This document shows, piece by piece, positions 1 through 9,225 of a stretch of DNA of 49,455 nucleotides (within the stretch, counting starts at the first letter, position 1; the number at the start of each line of letters is the position of its first letter). Position numbers and translations under genes: made by a program. Source of the stretch: RI-242 sp038246255 (GTDB lineage: Bacteria > Planctomycetota > UBA1135 > GCA-002686595); the NCBI GenBank assembly GCA_038246255.1, contig JBBRWC010000018.1:1-49455 (forward strand). The letters are read 5' to 3'. The notes beneath the pieces were generated by a model that made no database searches, was not told the origin of the DNA, and saw nothing but the letters and a program-made list of their open reading frames with translations.

Positions 1-3000
1 CAGCGGCAGGCCGCGGGCATCGCGCTCGAAGTACAGCGGGATGACTTCGTCCTCGAGCAACTGCATCAGGTGCTCGTTGTCGAGCTGGTCCTGCAATTCC
101 TGATCGGCGTACACGCGCGGGCCGCCGATCGCCCAGCCATTGTGGCCATCGTAGCCTTCGATCCACCAACCATCGAGCACCGACAGGTTGAGGCCGCCGT
201 TTGCCGCGACCTTCATGCCCGACGTACCGCTGGCCTCGAGGGGCCGGATGGGGTTATTGAGCCACACGTCGACACCCTGCACGAGGTGGCGTGCGAGTCC
301 GATGTCGTAGTTCTCGAGGAACACAACCTTTCCAACCATCGAACCGGAGCGGCCAAGTTGGGCAATCTGGCGGACGAGTTCCTTGCCTTGGCCATCCGCG
401 GGGTGCGCCTTGCCAGCAAAGAGAAACAGCACCGGGCGGTCCTCGTTGTGCAGCAGCGCCTCAAGCCGTGCGGGATCCTTGAAAAGGAGCGTGGCACGTT
501 TGTACGGCGCGAAACGGCGCGCGAAGCCGATCACGAGCGCGTCCGTGCGCAGTCCGTCGAGGACACGCGCGAGCACCTTGGGGCTGTCCTGGCGCGCGCG
601 GAAGCTGCTTTGCAGGGCGTGCGCCGCTGCGACCAGGAGTTCGCGCTTTGCGTGGGCACGCTCCGCCCAAAAAACATCCGGGTCGAGCTTCTGGGCCGCG
701 GCCTCGAAGTGCTTGCCGCCGAGAACCTCGCTCCCCGCGCCGAAGATGCTCGCGAGAGAAGGGCGCGTCCAGCTCGCGAGATGGATGCCGTTCGTGACGT
801 GCGTGACGGGGATCTCGTTCTCGAGCAATCCTGACCAGTAGGGGCGCAACAGCCCACGCGAGACTTCCTCGTGTTTCTCGGCGACGCCGTTGACGAAGCT
901 GGCGAGGCTCATCGCCAGGTAGGTCATGTTGAAGCCGCCGCTGTTGCCGGGCTCCTGGCCGAGCGCAAGGAACGGATCCCACGTCAGGCCGATACGCTGC
1001 GACACATCCGAGAAGTAGCGCCGCAGGAGCTCCTCGGGGAATACATCGTGGCCCGCGGGAACCGGTGTGTGGGTCGTGAACGCGGTGCTGGCACGCACGA
1101 TCTCGCGCGCTTCGGCAAACGTCAGGTCGTCGCGCTTCATGGTGCGCGCGACACGCTCAAGCGCCGCGAAAGCCGCGTGGCCTTCGTTCAGGTGGAGCAC
1201 ACGCGGTTCGAGGCCACACGCCGCAAGTGCGCGCATGCCGCCGTGGCCCAGCGCGATCTCTTGCAGGAGTCGCAGCTCCTGACCCGCACCGTAGAGGCGA
1301 TGGGTTATGCGGCGATCCTCCTCGCCGTTCTCTTCAACGTCTGAGTCGAGCAGGAACAGGCGCACGCGCCCGACGTCTACACGCCAAACTGCAAGGGTCA
1401 ACGTGCGGTGCGGCAACTGCACGCTGACCTTGACGTGCGCGCCTTTGTCGTCCAACACGGCGCGCAGCGGCAGGTGGCGCGGGTCGTTTTCGACGTCCGC
1501 GGAGATCTGCTCCCCGTTCATCCCGATGCGCTGGTCCACGTACCCCTTGCGGTAGAAGAGCCCCACCGCGACCAGGGGCAGGTTGAGGTCGCTGGCGCTC
1601 TTGAGGTGATCGCCGGCGAGCACACCCAGTCCGCCGCTGTAGATGCGCAGGGATTCGTGGATGCCGAACTCGAAGCAGAAGTACGCGATCGGCTCGTCGC
1701 GCGTCGCCACACCTCCGCCCGCGAACTCCACCCGATCGCGGGTCGCCGCCATGTAGGCTTCGAAGCGCGCCATCACGCGCGCCAAACGCTTTTGGAACGC
1801 GGGATCGGCGGCTTTCGCTTCGAGGTCGCGCTGGTAAACACGCCGCAGGAACGCCACGGGGTTGTGGCCCGAATCACGCCAGCCGCGGGGCGCAATCTCC
1901 TCGAACAGCCCCGGCGCTTCGTTGTCCCAGCTCCACCACAGGTTTTGAGCGAGCCGGTCGAGCCCCTCGAGCGCGGGTGGCAACGTCGCCGCTACGTCGA
2001 ACCGCAGCAGCGCGGGCATGTTCGTGGCCGTCGGTACTTGGCGACGGACGGGGAGCGGGAAACGGGGTGTGCTGGCGGGGGTGGCGCCGCGGCGCGACTG
2101 CGCGCGTTCGAGGGCGCTCTTGAACGCCGTGTGGTAGTGCTGGATGAGGTGGGTCCAGGAGGCTTTTTCGGCCGCTTCGAGGCACGCCTTCGCCACCTGG
2201 TCGTGATCGCGCGGGTAACACAGGTGGCGCTCGATCACACGCTCCAGTTCGGCCAAGACTTCATCGACCGCCACGCCTTGGCGGTCGATCACATCGACGC
2301 CATTCTCGGACTCAAGGTGCTGCGCCCGCGCCCAAACGCCAAATCCGGCGCAGTCCGTCGTGATCGTCGGCACACCGACACCGATGCTCTCCGCCGGGGT
2401 GTAACCCCACGGCTCGTAGAACGACGGGAAGCAGGAGAAATCCATCGCCGCAAGCAGCGCTTCGTACTGCAGATCGAACAGCCCGTCCTGACCGTCGAGG
2501 TACACCGGGACCTGGATGATCTTGACACGCGAGCCGTGGCGGTTGTCGAGACCCACCGCGACCGCATGGCGCTGCACCGGATCGTTGTGCGGATCGAAGA
2601 GCTGGTGCGTGGAAAAACCGATGGGTGCAGCGGGCAGGGTGGGCGGGTTGTCGCGTCGGTCGCGCAGATCGCGCGACACCCCGGAGTTGCCCGCGGGCAC
2701 GAGAACAAAAAGCACCACGCGCGGACCTTCACGCTGCTCGAGGCGCGCAAGGGAGTCCATCAACAGGTCGATGCCCTTGTTGTGGAACTCATAGCGGCCC
2801 GAAATCGTGAGCAGCTTGGCGTCGGAAACGTCCTCGCCGACGATGAGCGACGCAATCGCATGGAGCCGGCGCCGCACCTCCTTGCGCGGTGTGTCGCCGA
2901 CGAGCTCCGCGAGCAATCGCAGGTCGAGGCCGTTGGGCAACAGCGGGTCGGCGGTACGCCTGTGCAGAAGTTCGGCTTCGTCGGCGGTGATCTGGCTGAC

Positions 3001-3696
3001 CGTCGTGAAAACGTCGGCTTCCCGCGCGGCCACCCCTTCCATCGAGTGCTTGGATCGCACGCCGATGGAGTCGGCCGCCTGCTCAGGCGTGCGCTGCCCA
3101 AGGGCGGCTGACGGCGGGAGCCCCGTCGACGAAAGCGAGCGACCGAGCATCGTCGCGTGGGTCGTGAAGACCGTGCCGACCTCGGGCAGGTGCGTCTTCA
3201 GGTAGAGGAGCCCCGACGCGGTCATCCACTCGTGGAACTGCGCCACCGCATGGCCGCCGTTGGGTTCCAAGTAGAGCCGCCACCAGGTCTCGATCACGAT
3301 GCCCGCGGCGTGGCCGAACATGGCGGGCTCGACATAGTCCCAGCTTCCGAACAGCGAATCGACGCCGTAGCGGTCCCAGAGGCCGGAGAGAACCGCGTCC
3401 TTCTGCGGGAAGAACTGCGAGAAGCCGACCAGGATCGTACGCGGTTTGCCGGGCACCTGCCAGCGGCCGACCTTCACCGCCACGCCGCGCGCACGGCACG
3501 CTTCGACGAAGGCTTCGAACCCCGCTTCCTCCTCGAAGGGCAGGGTATGGGTGCGCTCGAGCAGCCACGGTCCTAGCGTGACGTAGTCCTCGCCCAGACG
3601 CTCGGTGAGCTTGCGTGCCTTGCTGGAAACGACGGTGTAGATGCCGCCGACCTTGTTGCAAACTTCCCAGCTGACTTCGAAAAGGGTGAACGGCAT
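1..3696 (-). CDS. Glycogen synthase (GT3)-alpha-glucan phosphorylase (GT35) fusion, 3' end outside window
   Basis: The open frame runs from an ATG at 3696 to the window edge (1232 codons) without a stop. Residues 1 to about 545 look like a eukaryote/Bacteroidetes-type glycogen synthase: the N-terminus is MPFTLFEVSWEVCNKVGGIY, and the donor-site acidic motif YEPWGYTPAE lies near residue 425. After a Pro/Thr-rich linker (about 545-559) comes a DUF3417-like start (PALLRFDVAATLPPALEGL) and an alpha-glucan phosphorylase core. That core has HLNEGHAAF and the PLP-lysine motif GTSGMKVAANG, with the lysine near residue 1162. One half would elongate glucan from a nucleotide-glucose and the other would release glucose-1-phosphate. 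I checked the frame at the start, the linker and the left edge, and it is one reading frame. An internal ATG at 2019 could allow separate phosphorylase translation. About 100-200 C-terminal residues are probably missing. Confidence 0.9.
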   Translation of the reverse strand, partial: MPFTLFEVSWEVCNKVGGIYTVVSSKARKLTERLGEDYVTLGPWLLERTHTLPFEEEAGFEAFVEACRARGVAVKVGRWQVPGKPRTILVGFSQFFPQKDAVLSGLWDRYGVDSLFGSWDYVEPAMFGHAAGIVIETWWRLYLEPNGGHAVAQFHEWMTASGLLYLKTHLPEVGTVFTTHATMLGRSLSSTGLPPSAALGQRTPEQAADSIGVRSKHSMEGVAAREADVFTTVSQITADEAELLHRRTADPLLPNGLDLRLLAELVGDTPRKEVRRRLHAIASLIVGEDVSDAKLLTISGRYEFHNKGIDLLMDSLARLEQREGPRVVLFVLVPAGNSGVSRDLRDRRDNPPTLPAAPIGFSTHQLFDPHNDPVQRHAVAVGLDNRHGSRVKIIQVPVYLDGQDGLFDLQYEALLAAMDFSCFPSFYEPWGYTPAESIGVGVPTITTDCAGFGVWARAQHLESENGVDVIDRQGVAVDEVLAELERVIERHLCYPRDHDQVAKACLEAAEKASWTHLIQHYHTAFKSALERAQSRRGATPASTPRFPLPVRRQVPTATNMPALLRFDVAATLPPALEGLDRLAQNLWWSWDNEAPGLFEEIAPRGWRDSGHNPVAFLRRVYQRDLEAKAADPAFQKRLARVMARFEAYMAATRDRVEFAGGGVATRDEPIAYFCFEFGIHESLRIYSGGLGVLAGDHLKSASDLNLPLVAVGLFYRKGYVDQRIGMNGEQISADVENDPRHLPLRAVLDDKGAHVKVSVQLPHRTLTLAVWRVDVGRVRLFLLDSDVEENGEEDRRITHRLYGAGQELRLLQEIALGHGGMRALAACGLEPRVLHLNEGHAAFAALERVARTMKRDDLTFAEAREIVRASTAFTTHTPVPAGHDVFPEELLRRYFSDVSQRIGLTWDPFLALGQEPGNSGGFNMTYLAMSLASFVNGVAEKHEEVSRGLLRPYWSGLLENEIPVTHVTNGIHLASWTRPSLASIFGAGSEVLGGKHFEAAAQKLDPDVFWAERAHAKRELLVAAAHALQSSFRARQDSPKVLARVLDGLRTDALVIGFARRFAPYKRATLLFKDPARLEALLHNEDRPVLFLFAGKAHPADGQGKELVRQIAQLGRSGSMVGKVVFLENYDIGLARHLVQGVDVWLNNPIRPLEASGTSGMKVAANGGLNLSVLDGWWIEGYDGHNGWAIGGPRVYADQELQDQLDNEHLMQLLEDEVIPLYFERDARGLPL

Positions 3697-3802
3697 CACG
3701 GGGGGGAGAGCGCTGACGGGGGAGCCGCGGGTGCGGCGGAGAAGGGACGGGGAAGGTCGACCGGTGAACGGGGAGCGAGCGGCGCACCGTGCGCGGCCGC
3801 AA

Positions 3803-3834
3803 GGCGGCCACGCGGGCGGCGGCCACGCGGGCGG
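3803..3834. repeat. 15-bp tandem direct repeat (2 copies) in the GH57-synthase intergenic gap
   Basis: Two adjacent perfect copies of a GC-rich 15-mer (core ggccacgcgggcg) lie in the 165-bp spacer between the GH57 gene and the downstream fusion gene. Nothing else was recognised in this spacer (3697-3861). The repeat has the same size as coding tandem repeats elsewhere in the window. Confidence 0.6.
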
Positions 3835-3861
3835 GTGCGACGCCGGCTGGCGCGGGGCGGA

Positions 3862-5091
3862 TCAGCGGTGCGCGAGCGCGGCGTTCCCGTCGGCGGAGGC
3901 CATCAATGCAGCGATCCGACGGCGGAAGTCCGTTACAGCGTTCATGGTCGTGATGTACGCATCGTGCGGGGACGCGTACGGACTGAAGTATTTGTGCACG
4001 TCCCCGTCTGAGAAGAACTTGACGCACATGTAATAGAAGTGGTCCGACGTCGTCATGCGGCGCCAGGTGGCGAGCAGGTCCGGCCGGCTGGATGCGAGGG
4101 CCCGCACGTCGCGGCCGAGAGCATAAACCTCCGCGTGGGCCGCCCGCTGCATGGAGTTGCCGAGCCACGCGGTGAGGTCGCGCTCCGCATCCGCCCACGA
4201 CACCGGATAGGGGATGTCAAGACGTGCGATCGGATCGGTGGATGCGGCCACCTCCGAAGGGGTTTCGAAGCGGAACCTCGGGTTTGCGAGGATCGCCGCG
4301 GGCAGGTGCTCCATGAACTGGAACACTCCCGTGTCGGCCCACTGGTGCTCGCCAAACGTCTCGAAGTCCATGAACAGACCGACGAAGCGATCTTCCTCCG
4401 GAAGGTCGTGGACCCAGGACGCGAACTTCTCGGCGGTCAACGGCCATTCGGACCATCCACGATTCGAGAAGCGGAATGCGATGTCGTCCGAGAACTTGTA
4501 CGAGCGCAACAGCACCTTGATCTCGTCGCAGTCCTCCGGGCGGTAAACCCGGTGCGGGCTGCGCCAGCCAATGAGGTGATCCGCGCCCTCGGCCATGATC
4601 GCCTTGAAGCCCATGCTCTCCGCAATCTGCGCGACGCGGTTGGAGCAGATCAGCTCCGTGTTGCGGAACGAGGTAGGGCGCTGCCCGAACAACTGCTCGA
4701 TGCGGCGCGCCTGCGCTTCAACCTGCTCGCGGAACTCGTCCTCGTCGCCCAGGAATGCGAGGCTGTGGTGGCTCGTTTCGCATAGGAACTCGACGCAGCC
4801 CGTGCGCGCAAGGCGCCGGAAGCTGTTGAGGGTCTCGGGTGACCACGCCTCCATTTGGTCGAGCGCCGTGCCCGACACCGAAAACGCGCAGCGAAAGCGC
4901 CCCTGGTGCTTTTCGACGAGCCGCAGCAAGAGCGCGTTCATCGGCAGGTAGCACTTTTCGGCGACCCGGCGCAGGATGCGTTCGTTCTCGCTGTCGTCGA
5001 AGTAATCGTCCGCTGCGCCGATGTCGAAGAATGTGTAGCGCCGCAACCGGAACGGCTGGTGCACCTGGAAGTAAAAAACGAGCGACGTCAT
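3862..5091 (-). CDS. Glycoside hydrolase family 57 alpha-amylase-like protein
   Basis: 409 aa, full length for the compact GH57 family. It begins MTSLVFYFQVHQPFRLRRY, the typical first GH57 motif (HQP). The likely nucleophile Glu146 lies in FRNTELICSN, and the acid/base Asp242 lies in GLFMDFETFGEHQW. GH57 members hydrolyse or transfer alpha-1,4-glucan. Beside glycogen genes this one probably trims or rearranges glycogen in the cytoplasm; there is no signal peptide. Its ATG overlaps the stop of the upstream GT4 gene by 4 bp (ATGA), so the two are probably translationally coupled. Amylase, glucanotransferase or branching activity cannot be separated from sequence alone. Confidence 0.93.
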   Translation of the reverse strand: MTSLVFYFQVHQPFRLRRYTFFDIGAADDYFDDSENERILRRVAEKCYLPMNALLLRLVEKHQGRFRCAFSVSGTALDQMEAWSPETLNSFRRLARTGCVEFLCETSHHSLAFLGDEDEFREQVEAQARRIEQLFGQRPTSFRNTELICSNRVAQIAESMGFKAIMAEGADHLIGWRSPHRVYRPEDCDEIKVLLRSYKFSDDIAFRFSNRGWSEWPLTAEKFASWVHDLPEEDRFVGLFMDFETFGEHQWADTGVFQFMEHLPAAILANPRFRFETPSEVAASTDPIARLDIPYPVSWADAERDLTAWLGNSMQRAAHAEVYALGRDVRALASSRPDLLATWRRMTTSDHFYYMCVKFFSDGDVHKYFSPYASPHDAYITTMNAVTDFRRRIAALMASADGNAALAHR

Positions 5092-6728
5092 TGAAGAATC
5101 TCCTTGTAGACGTCCCGCACGAGCTCTCCGCGCAGTTCCCAGCGCATGCGGCGCACTTCGTCGCGCCCGCTCTCCGCCAAGTTCTTGCGCAGGGGCGCGT
5201 ATTCGAGGACCGCCAGGATCTTGTTGGCGAGTTCATCCACATCCCAAAAGTCGACCTTGAGGGCGTGGGTCAGGATCTCGGATACACCGCTTTGGCGCGA
5301 GACGATCACGGGCACGTCGAGGGCCATGGCCTCGAGCGGGGTGATGCCGAAGGGTTCCGACACGGAAGGCATCACGTAGAGGTCCGCCATCGAGTACATC
5401 CGTTCCACGTCTTTGCCGCGCAGGAAGCCCGTGAAGTACACGTTCTTGACAAGGCCGAGGCGCGCGGAGCGCTCAACCATCGCGGGCAGCATGTCGCCGC
5501 TGCCGCTGACGACGAACAGCACGTCCGGCCGCAGACTCACCACCCGCGCGGCAGCTTCCAGGAAGTAGTCCGGCCCCTTCTGGAAGGTCACACGGCCAAG
5601 GAACAACACGATCGGATCGTGGATGTGGCGCACACCCCGCCATTGCTGACGCTGTTCGTCTTGGGTGACCGCGTTGTGGATGACACGTAGTTTTGCCGCA
5701 TCGACGCGATAACGCCGCTTGAGGATGCTGGCCGTGTAGTGGCTGACACAGACCACCCGGCTCGAAATGTCGAGGCCGAGCTGCTCGATCGCCTTGACGT
5801 GCGGGTTGGGGTTTTCTCCGCTGCGATCGTGCTCCGACGCGTGGACGTGGGCAACGACCGGTCGTCCGGAGATCTCGGCGGCGGCGGCCGCCGCCGGGAA
5901 CGTGATCCAGTCGTGGGCGTGGATGACGTCGAACTGCTCACGGCGCGCGATTTCGCCGACGGCCAGGGCAAAACGCGCCACTTCGCCGAACAGGTCGTGG
6001 CCATAACCACCCTGGAAGGCGAGGCGCTCTTCAACCTCGTATTCAACGTCGGGTGACGCAGCCGCGGGTGCATCGAGGGCCGCTTGGCGCGCGCGCAGCG
6101 CCGCCGCCACCGTTTTGGCGAGCTCGCGCCAGCCCGGGGCATCAAACGGCCGCCCTCCAAGAACGAGGTTTTCGAGCAACCCGGTCGGCAACCAGGGCTG
6201 GAGCGCGCTTTGTAGGTCGGCGGGCAACGCCATGGCAGCGCCCGGATCGGCGTAGGGCGAAAGCGCGGACCCAAGGTCGACGATGGGCGCAGCGCCCATG
6301 GTCGCTTCGATCTCGTCCGGCGACGCGTAACCCGCAGAGCTGCGCAGTTGGGCTTCAACCACGCGCCACAGGTGGGACTCGCCCGCCGTGGCACCCGCGC
6401 GGATCCGTTCGACGGCAACCGCCGCCGCGCTTTCGCCCGTGCTTCCCGCTGCCGTGCTCCCCGCAGCCGTGCTTCCCGCTGCCGTGCTCCCCGCTGCCGT
6501 GCTCCCCGCAGGCGCCTCGCGCGGCACGCGGACACGCCGTCGAAAGCGCACCTGGTTTGCGCCGATGAGGCGGATATGACTCGCGTCCTCGTCGCCTAGC
6601 GCCTTGGGCACGACAAACAGCACTTCGACCCCCGCGCGCGCGAGACCCACGGTGAGGCCGTGGCAGGCCGTCCCCAGGCCGCCTGAAATGTGCGGCGGGA
6701 ACTCCCAACCCAACATCAGGACCTTCAC
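5088..6728 (-). CDS. Glycosyltransferase family 4 (glycogen synthase-like)
   Basis: A GTG start at 6728 is chosen because it overlaps the stop of the debranching-enzyme gene (GTGA) and directly precedes the canonical KVLMLGWEFPPHISGGLG N-terminus. This gives 546 aa; the frame extends further upstream but only with low-complexity sequence. The C-terminal GT-B half has FLGRVTFQKGPDYFLEAA and the EX7E motif SEPFGITPLEAMALDVP. Between the two halves lies a poorly conserved insert carrying five GSTAA-type repeats (see 6439-6513). GT4 proteins of this type occur beside GH57 and debranching genes in Bacteroidetes and archaea and are thought to act on glycogen-like glucan. The donor sugar nucleotide is unknown. 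Confidence 0.9.
   Translation of the reverse strand: MKVLMLGWEFPPHISGGLGTACHGLTVGLARAGVEVLFVVPKALGDEDASHIRLIGANQVRFRRRVRVPREAPAGSTAAGSTAAGSTAAGSTAAGSTGESAAAVAVERIRAGATAGESHLWRVVEAQLRSSAGYASPDEIEATMGAAPIVDLGSALSPYADPGAAMALPADLQSALQPWLPTGLLENLVLGGRPFDAPGWRELAKTVAAALRARQAALDAPAAASPDVEYEVEERLAFQGGYGHDLFGEVARFALAVGEIARREQFDVIHAHDWITFPAAAAAAEISGRPVVAHVHASEHDRSGENPNPHVKAIEQLGLDISSRVVCVSHYTASILKRRYRVDAAKLRVIHNAVTQDEQRQQWRGVRHIHDPIVLFLGRVTFQKGPDYFLEAAARVVSLRPDVLFVVSGSGDMLPAMVERSARLGLVKNVYFTGFLRGKDVERMYSMADLYVMPSVSEPFGITPLEAMALDVPVIVSRQSGVSEILTHALKVDFWDVDELANKILAVLEYAPLRKNLAESGRDEVRRMRWELRGELVRDVYKEILQ
6439..6513. repeat. 15-bp tandem repeat, 5 copies, in frame in the GT4 gene
   Basis: Five consecutive 15-bp units (gtgctccccgctgcc with one or two variable bases) encode a pentapeptide GSTAA/AGSTA repeat in a linker between the two Rossmann-like halves of the glycosyltransferase. 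The unit length keeps frame, so copy-number changes would lengthen or shorten the linker without destroying the enzyme. Confidence 0.9.
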
Positions 6729-8944
6729 GGCGACGCGTCCTCGAGCAGGCGTACGGCGCGCAGCACCTCGGCGACGCTCCACGCTTGCGCGTAGGTGCCC
6801 CCCGGTTTGTGCGGCGGATCCCCGTCGAAGACCTCCGAAAGGTGGTTCAGGCCCTGGCGGTCGAGGTTTTCCTTGAAACGCTCGAGCGCTTCCCGCAACC
6901 CGCGCACGCGACGCCGACGCGCGCCATGGACACGCAAAAATGCCTCGGTGTACGGCCCGATCAACCAGGGCCAAACCGTGCCCTGATGGTATGCGCGGTC
7001 GCGCTGCTCTTGACTGCCGACGTAGTGGCCTTCAAAGCGCGGGTCCTGGGGCGCCAACGTGCGCAGCCCAAACGGCGTGAGCAGCTCGATTTCGGCCCAG
7101 TGCACGATGTCCGCGCGCCGGCCTTGACTGAGCGGGCTGAACTCGAGCGCAGCTGCGATCACCTGGTTCGGGCGCAGGCTGCGATCGACCCCGGTCGTCG
7201 GGTTCCAGACGTCCGCGAGGTAACGCTCGTCCGCGAGCCACAGCCGCCGCAGGAAACTCTTGCCCGCGAGCCGCCGCCGTGTCGCCCACTCGCGCTCTTG
7301 ATCCCCATCGCCTTTAGCCTTCGCGCGCAGCTCCAGCAGCGCGAGCAACTGGTACCACAGGGCTTCGATCTCGACCGGGCAACCGTCGCGGGGTGTGACC
7401 GGACCCGCGGCCGTGCGCGCATCCATCCAGGTCGCGTTCTGGTCGGGGCCGCCGACCACGAGCAGGCCCGCGGCGTCAACACGCGCGAGCGGGCAACGGC
7501 CATCAAGGTACGCACGCGCGATTTCGGCGAGAGCCGGATAGAGGTGTTCCGCGAGCACGAACGGGTCGCCGCCCGCCACTTCGAACAGGCGCACCGCGCG
7601 CGTGAACCACAACGCCGCGTCGGCAGAGTTGTACGCGCTATCGTCGATACCCGTGCCAAACACGTTGGGCAGTAGGCCGTCCTGGAGGAAGCGCAGCGCT
7701 CCCACCAGCGCGTCGCCGCACTCTTTCAGCTTGCCGCGGGTCAGCAGCAGCCCAGGAAGGGAAAGGTACGTGTCGCGGCCCCATTCGCCGAACCACGGGT
7801 ATCCCGCGATCACGCCGGTGCGGCCCTTGGGATCGCGGTAGAGGTAGGCCTCGCACGCCAGCGACAGGCGCCCGCTGAGGTCCAGCGGCCGGTCGAGGGA
7901 GCCCAGTGCGCGGCGTTCGTCGAGGCGACGTGCGGATTCCGCGCGCCACAGGGCAATGGGGTCCCCCACCGCTTCGTCGATCGACGCGGCAAACACGATT
8001 TCGGCGCCGATCGGCAAGTCCAGCTCGAACCATCCCGGGCTGGCCTGGTCCTCATGCCCGTCGTAACCGCGTGCGAGGTCCTCGCGGTATTCGATGCGCC
8101 GGTACCACACCGGATCGGCTTCGTAGCGCACCTTCGCCACGCCCGGAGCCGACGCTTTTGACCCCGCATCCGTGCCGCCGTCCGTGCCGCCGTCCGTCCC
8201 GCCGTCCGTCCCGCCGTCCGCGCCCAGGGTCGTGAACAGGCGCGGGAGCCCGCCGTAGGGCTGGAATACGAAGGCGCCGTTTTCGCGCCGCGCTCGACTG
8301 TCGAACGCGAGGTTTTCGGCCGTCAGCGCGTCCGCCTCGCGGTACGGCAAGAGTGGCCGCAGGCGCAGGCGCAACCCGGCCCGCGTCCCGTGGTTGTGGT
8401 AACGCACCAGCACCGCGTGACGACCGCGGGGCATCAGGACCTCGCGGGTGATCGCGGCGAGCCCGAGGCGGTAGTGCCAGCGCGGCCACGGCACGAGTTC
8501 GAAGGCTTCGAGCCCCAGGTGGCCATGGGGTGCGTAGACACCCGGGTAGCGGGCAAGGCCCAGGGGGAAGGAGCGCTCCTGGCCAAAAAGTTCGGGTCCG
8601 ATAACCGTCTCGTCCAGGCGCGCGAGATAGACGTGGCGTTTGGCGCTCGTCGGTGTCGGCGCGACCAAGAGACCGTGGTACCGCCGGGTCGCCCCCATCG
8701 GCACGGTGGACGACGCGTACCCCCCCGCGCCGTCGGTTTCGAGCCACTCGCGCGTGAGGGACACCTCGAGCCGCAAGCACTCGTCGCGACCCAGGCGGAC
8801 CAGGGGCTCGCTCGGGCAGGCGACACCCCGCTGGGATTGCAGGGACGAAGAGTGAGAAGAAGAAGAGGTGTCGGGAATCATCGGGGCGCGCGGGAAGAAC
8901 GTCGGGCGGAAGGGGTTGTAGCGCGGTGGATCACGCGGTGTCAC
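6725..8944 (-). CDS. Glycogen debranching enzyme (amylo-alpha-1,6-glucosidase family)
   Basis: 739 aa. The N-terminal domain (about 35-310: SLTREWLETDGAGGYASST, ATRRYHGLLVA) matches the bacterial/archaeal debranching-enzyme N-domain. The C-terminal alpha/alpha barrel (about 350-735) has IAGYPWFGEWGRDTYLSLPG, NSADAALWF and HQGTVWPWLIGPY. It should remove alpha-1,6 branches during glycogen breakdown and acts in the cytoplasm. A GTG at 8944 overlaps the preceding small ORF by GTGA; an ATG at 8881 (MIPDTSSS) is an equally plausible start, giving 718 aa. A GGTD repeat lies between the domains. It is the first large gene of the glycogen operon and is coupled to GT4 downstream. Confidence 0.92.
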   Translation of the reverse strand: MTPRDPPRYNPFRPTFFPRAPMIPDTSSSSHSSSLQSQRGVACPSEPLVRLGRDECLRLEVSLTREWLETDGAGGYASSTVPMGATRRYHGLLVAPTPTSAKRHVYLARLDETVIGPELFGQERSFPLGLARYPGVYAPHGHLGLEAFELVPWPRWHYRLGLAAITREVLMPRGRHAVLVRYHNHGTRAGLRLRLRPLLPYREADALTAENLAFDSRARRENGAFVFQPYGGLPRLFTTLGADGGTDGGTDGGTDGGTDAGSKASAPGVAKVRYEADPVWYRRIEYREDLARGYDGHEDQASPGWFELDLPIGAEIVFAASIDEAVGDPIALWRAESARRLDERRALGSLDRPLDLSGRLSLACEAYLYRDPKGRTGVIAGYPWFGEWGRDTYLSLPGLLLTRGKLKECGDALVGALRFLQDGLLPNVFGTGIDDSAYNSADAALWFTRAVRLFEVAGGDPFVLAEHLYPALAEIARAYLDGRCPLARVDAAGLLVVGGPDQNATWMDARTAAGPVTPRDGCPVEIEALWYQLLALLELRAKAKGDGDQEREWATRRRLAGKSFLRRLWLADERYLADVWNPTTGVDRSLRPNQVIAAALEFSPLSQGRRADIVHWAEIELLTPFGLRTLAPQDPRFEGHYVGSQEQRDRAYHQGTVWPWLIGPYTEAFLRVHGARRRRVRGLREALERFKENLDRQGLNHLSEVFDGDPPHKPGGTYAQAWSVAEVLRAVRLLEDASP
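8172..8219. repeat. 12-bp tandem repeat, 4 copies, in frame in the debranching enzyme
   Basis: Four units of gtgccgccgtcc / gtcccgccgtcc encode repeated GGTD tetrapeptides in the region joining the N-terminal and catalytic domains. The unit is a multiple of three and the copies are nearly identical, which suggests recent slippage. Confidence 0.9.
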
Positions 8945-9225
8945 GGGCGGCGGCGCGGGCCGTCCCCCGGGGGGCCCGCGCGGACGTCGACGGAGAGCTC
9001 GCCCGCCAGGGTGGCCGTGGTCGCGCCCGCCAAGACCCCCGTGCCGTCGCCCCGTTCCACCTCGGTCCGCACCGTGACGTGGATCGCGTAGGGCGCCTTC
9101 ACCACGAGCACCTGAACCCGATCCTCGCCCAAGTGCCAGTGAAGTTCACCTTCGTGCTCAAAAACCGCTCGCAACCCACCCGTGCCCTGACCCTGACCGT
9201 CCTCTTGGGCGCCCGGATCCTCCAC
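8941..9225 (-). CDS. Small hypothetical protein at the head of the glycogen operon
   Basis: A 94-aa ORF starting at a GTG that directly follows a TGA in the same frame, and ending in a GTGA overlap with the debranching-enzyme start. The C-terminal half has strong third-position GC and an alternating hydrophobic pattern (VQVLVVKAPYAIHVTVRTEV), as expected for beta strands in a real protein. The N-terminal 20 residues (Gly/Gln-rich) look less convincing. I do not recognise a family. It may be the C-terminal part of a longer gene that starts at 9428 and has been frame-disrupted. Confidence 0.45.
   Translation of the reverse strand: MEDPGAQEDGQGQGTGGLRAVFEHEGELHWHLGEDRVQVLVVKAPYAIHVTVRTEVERGDGTGVLAGATTATLAGELSVDVRAGPPGDGPRRRP

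Noticed and set aside
1408..3111. A 567-codon open frame on the plus strand
   Set aside because: It is antisense to the glycogen synthase domain, which is unambiguous.
6439..6513. CRISPR-like array
   Set aside because: The units are contiguous without spacers and encode a regular peptide repeat; the same holds for the other tandem arrays.
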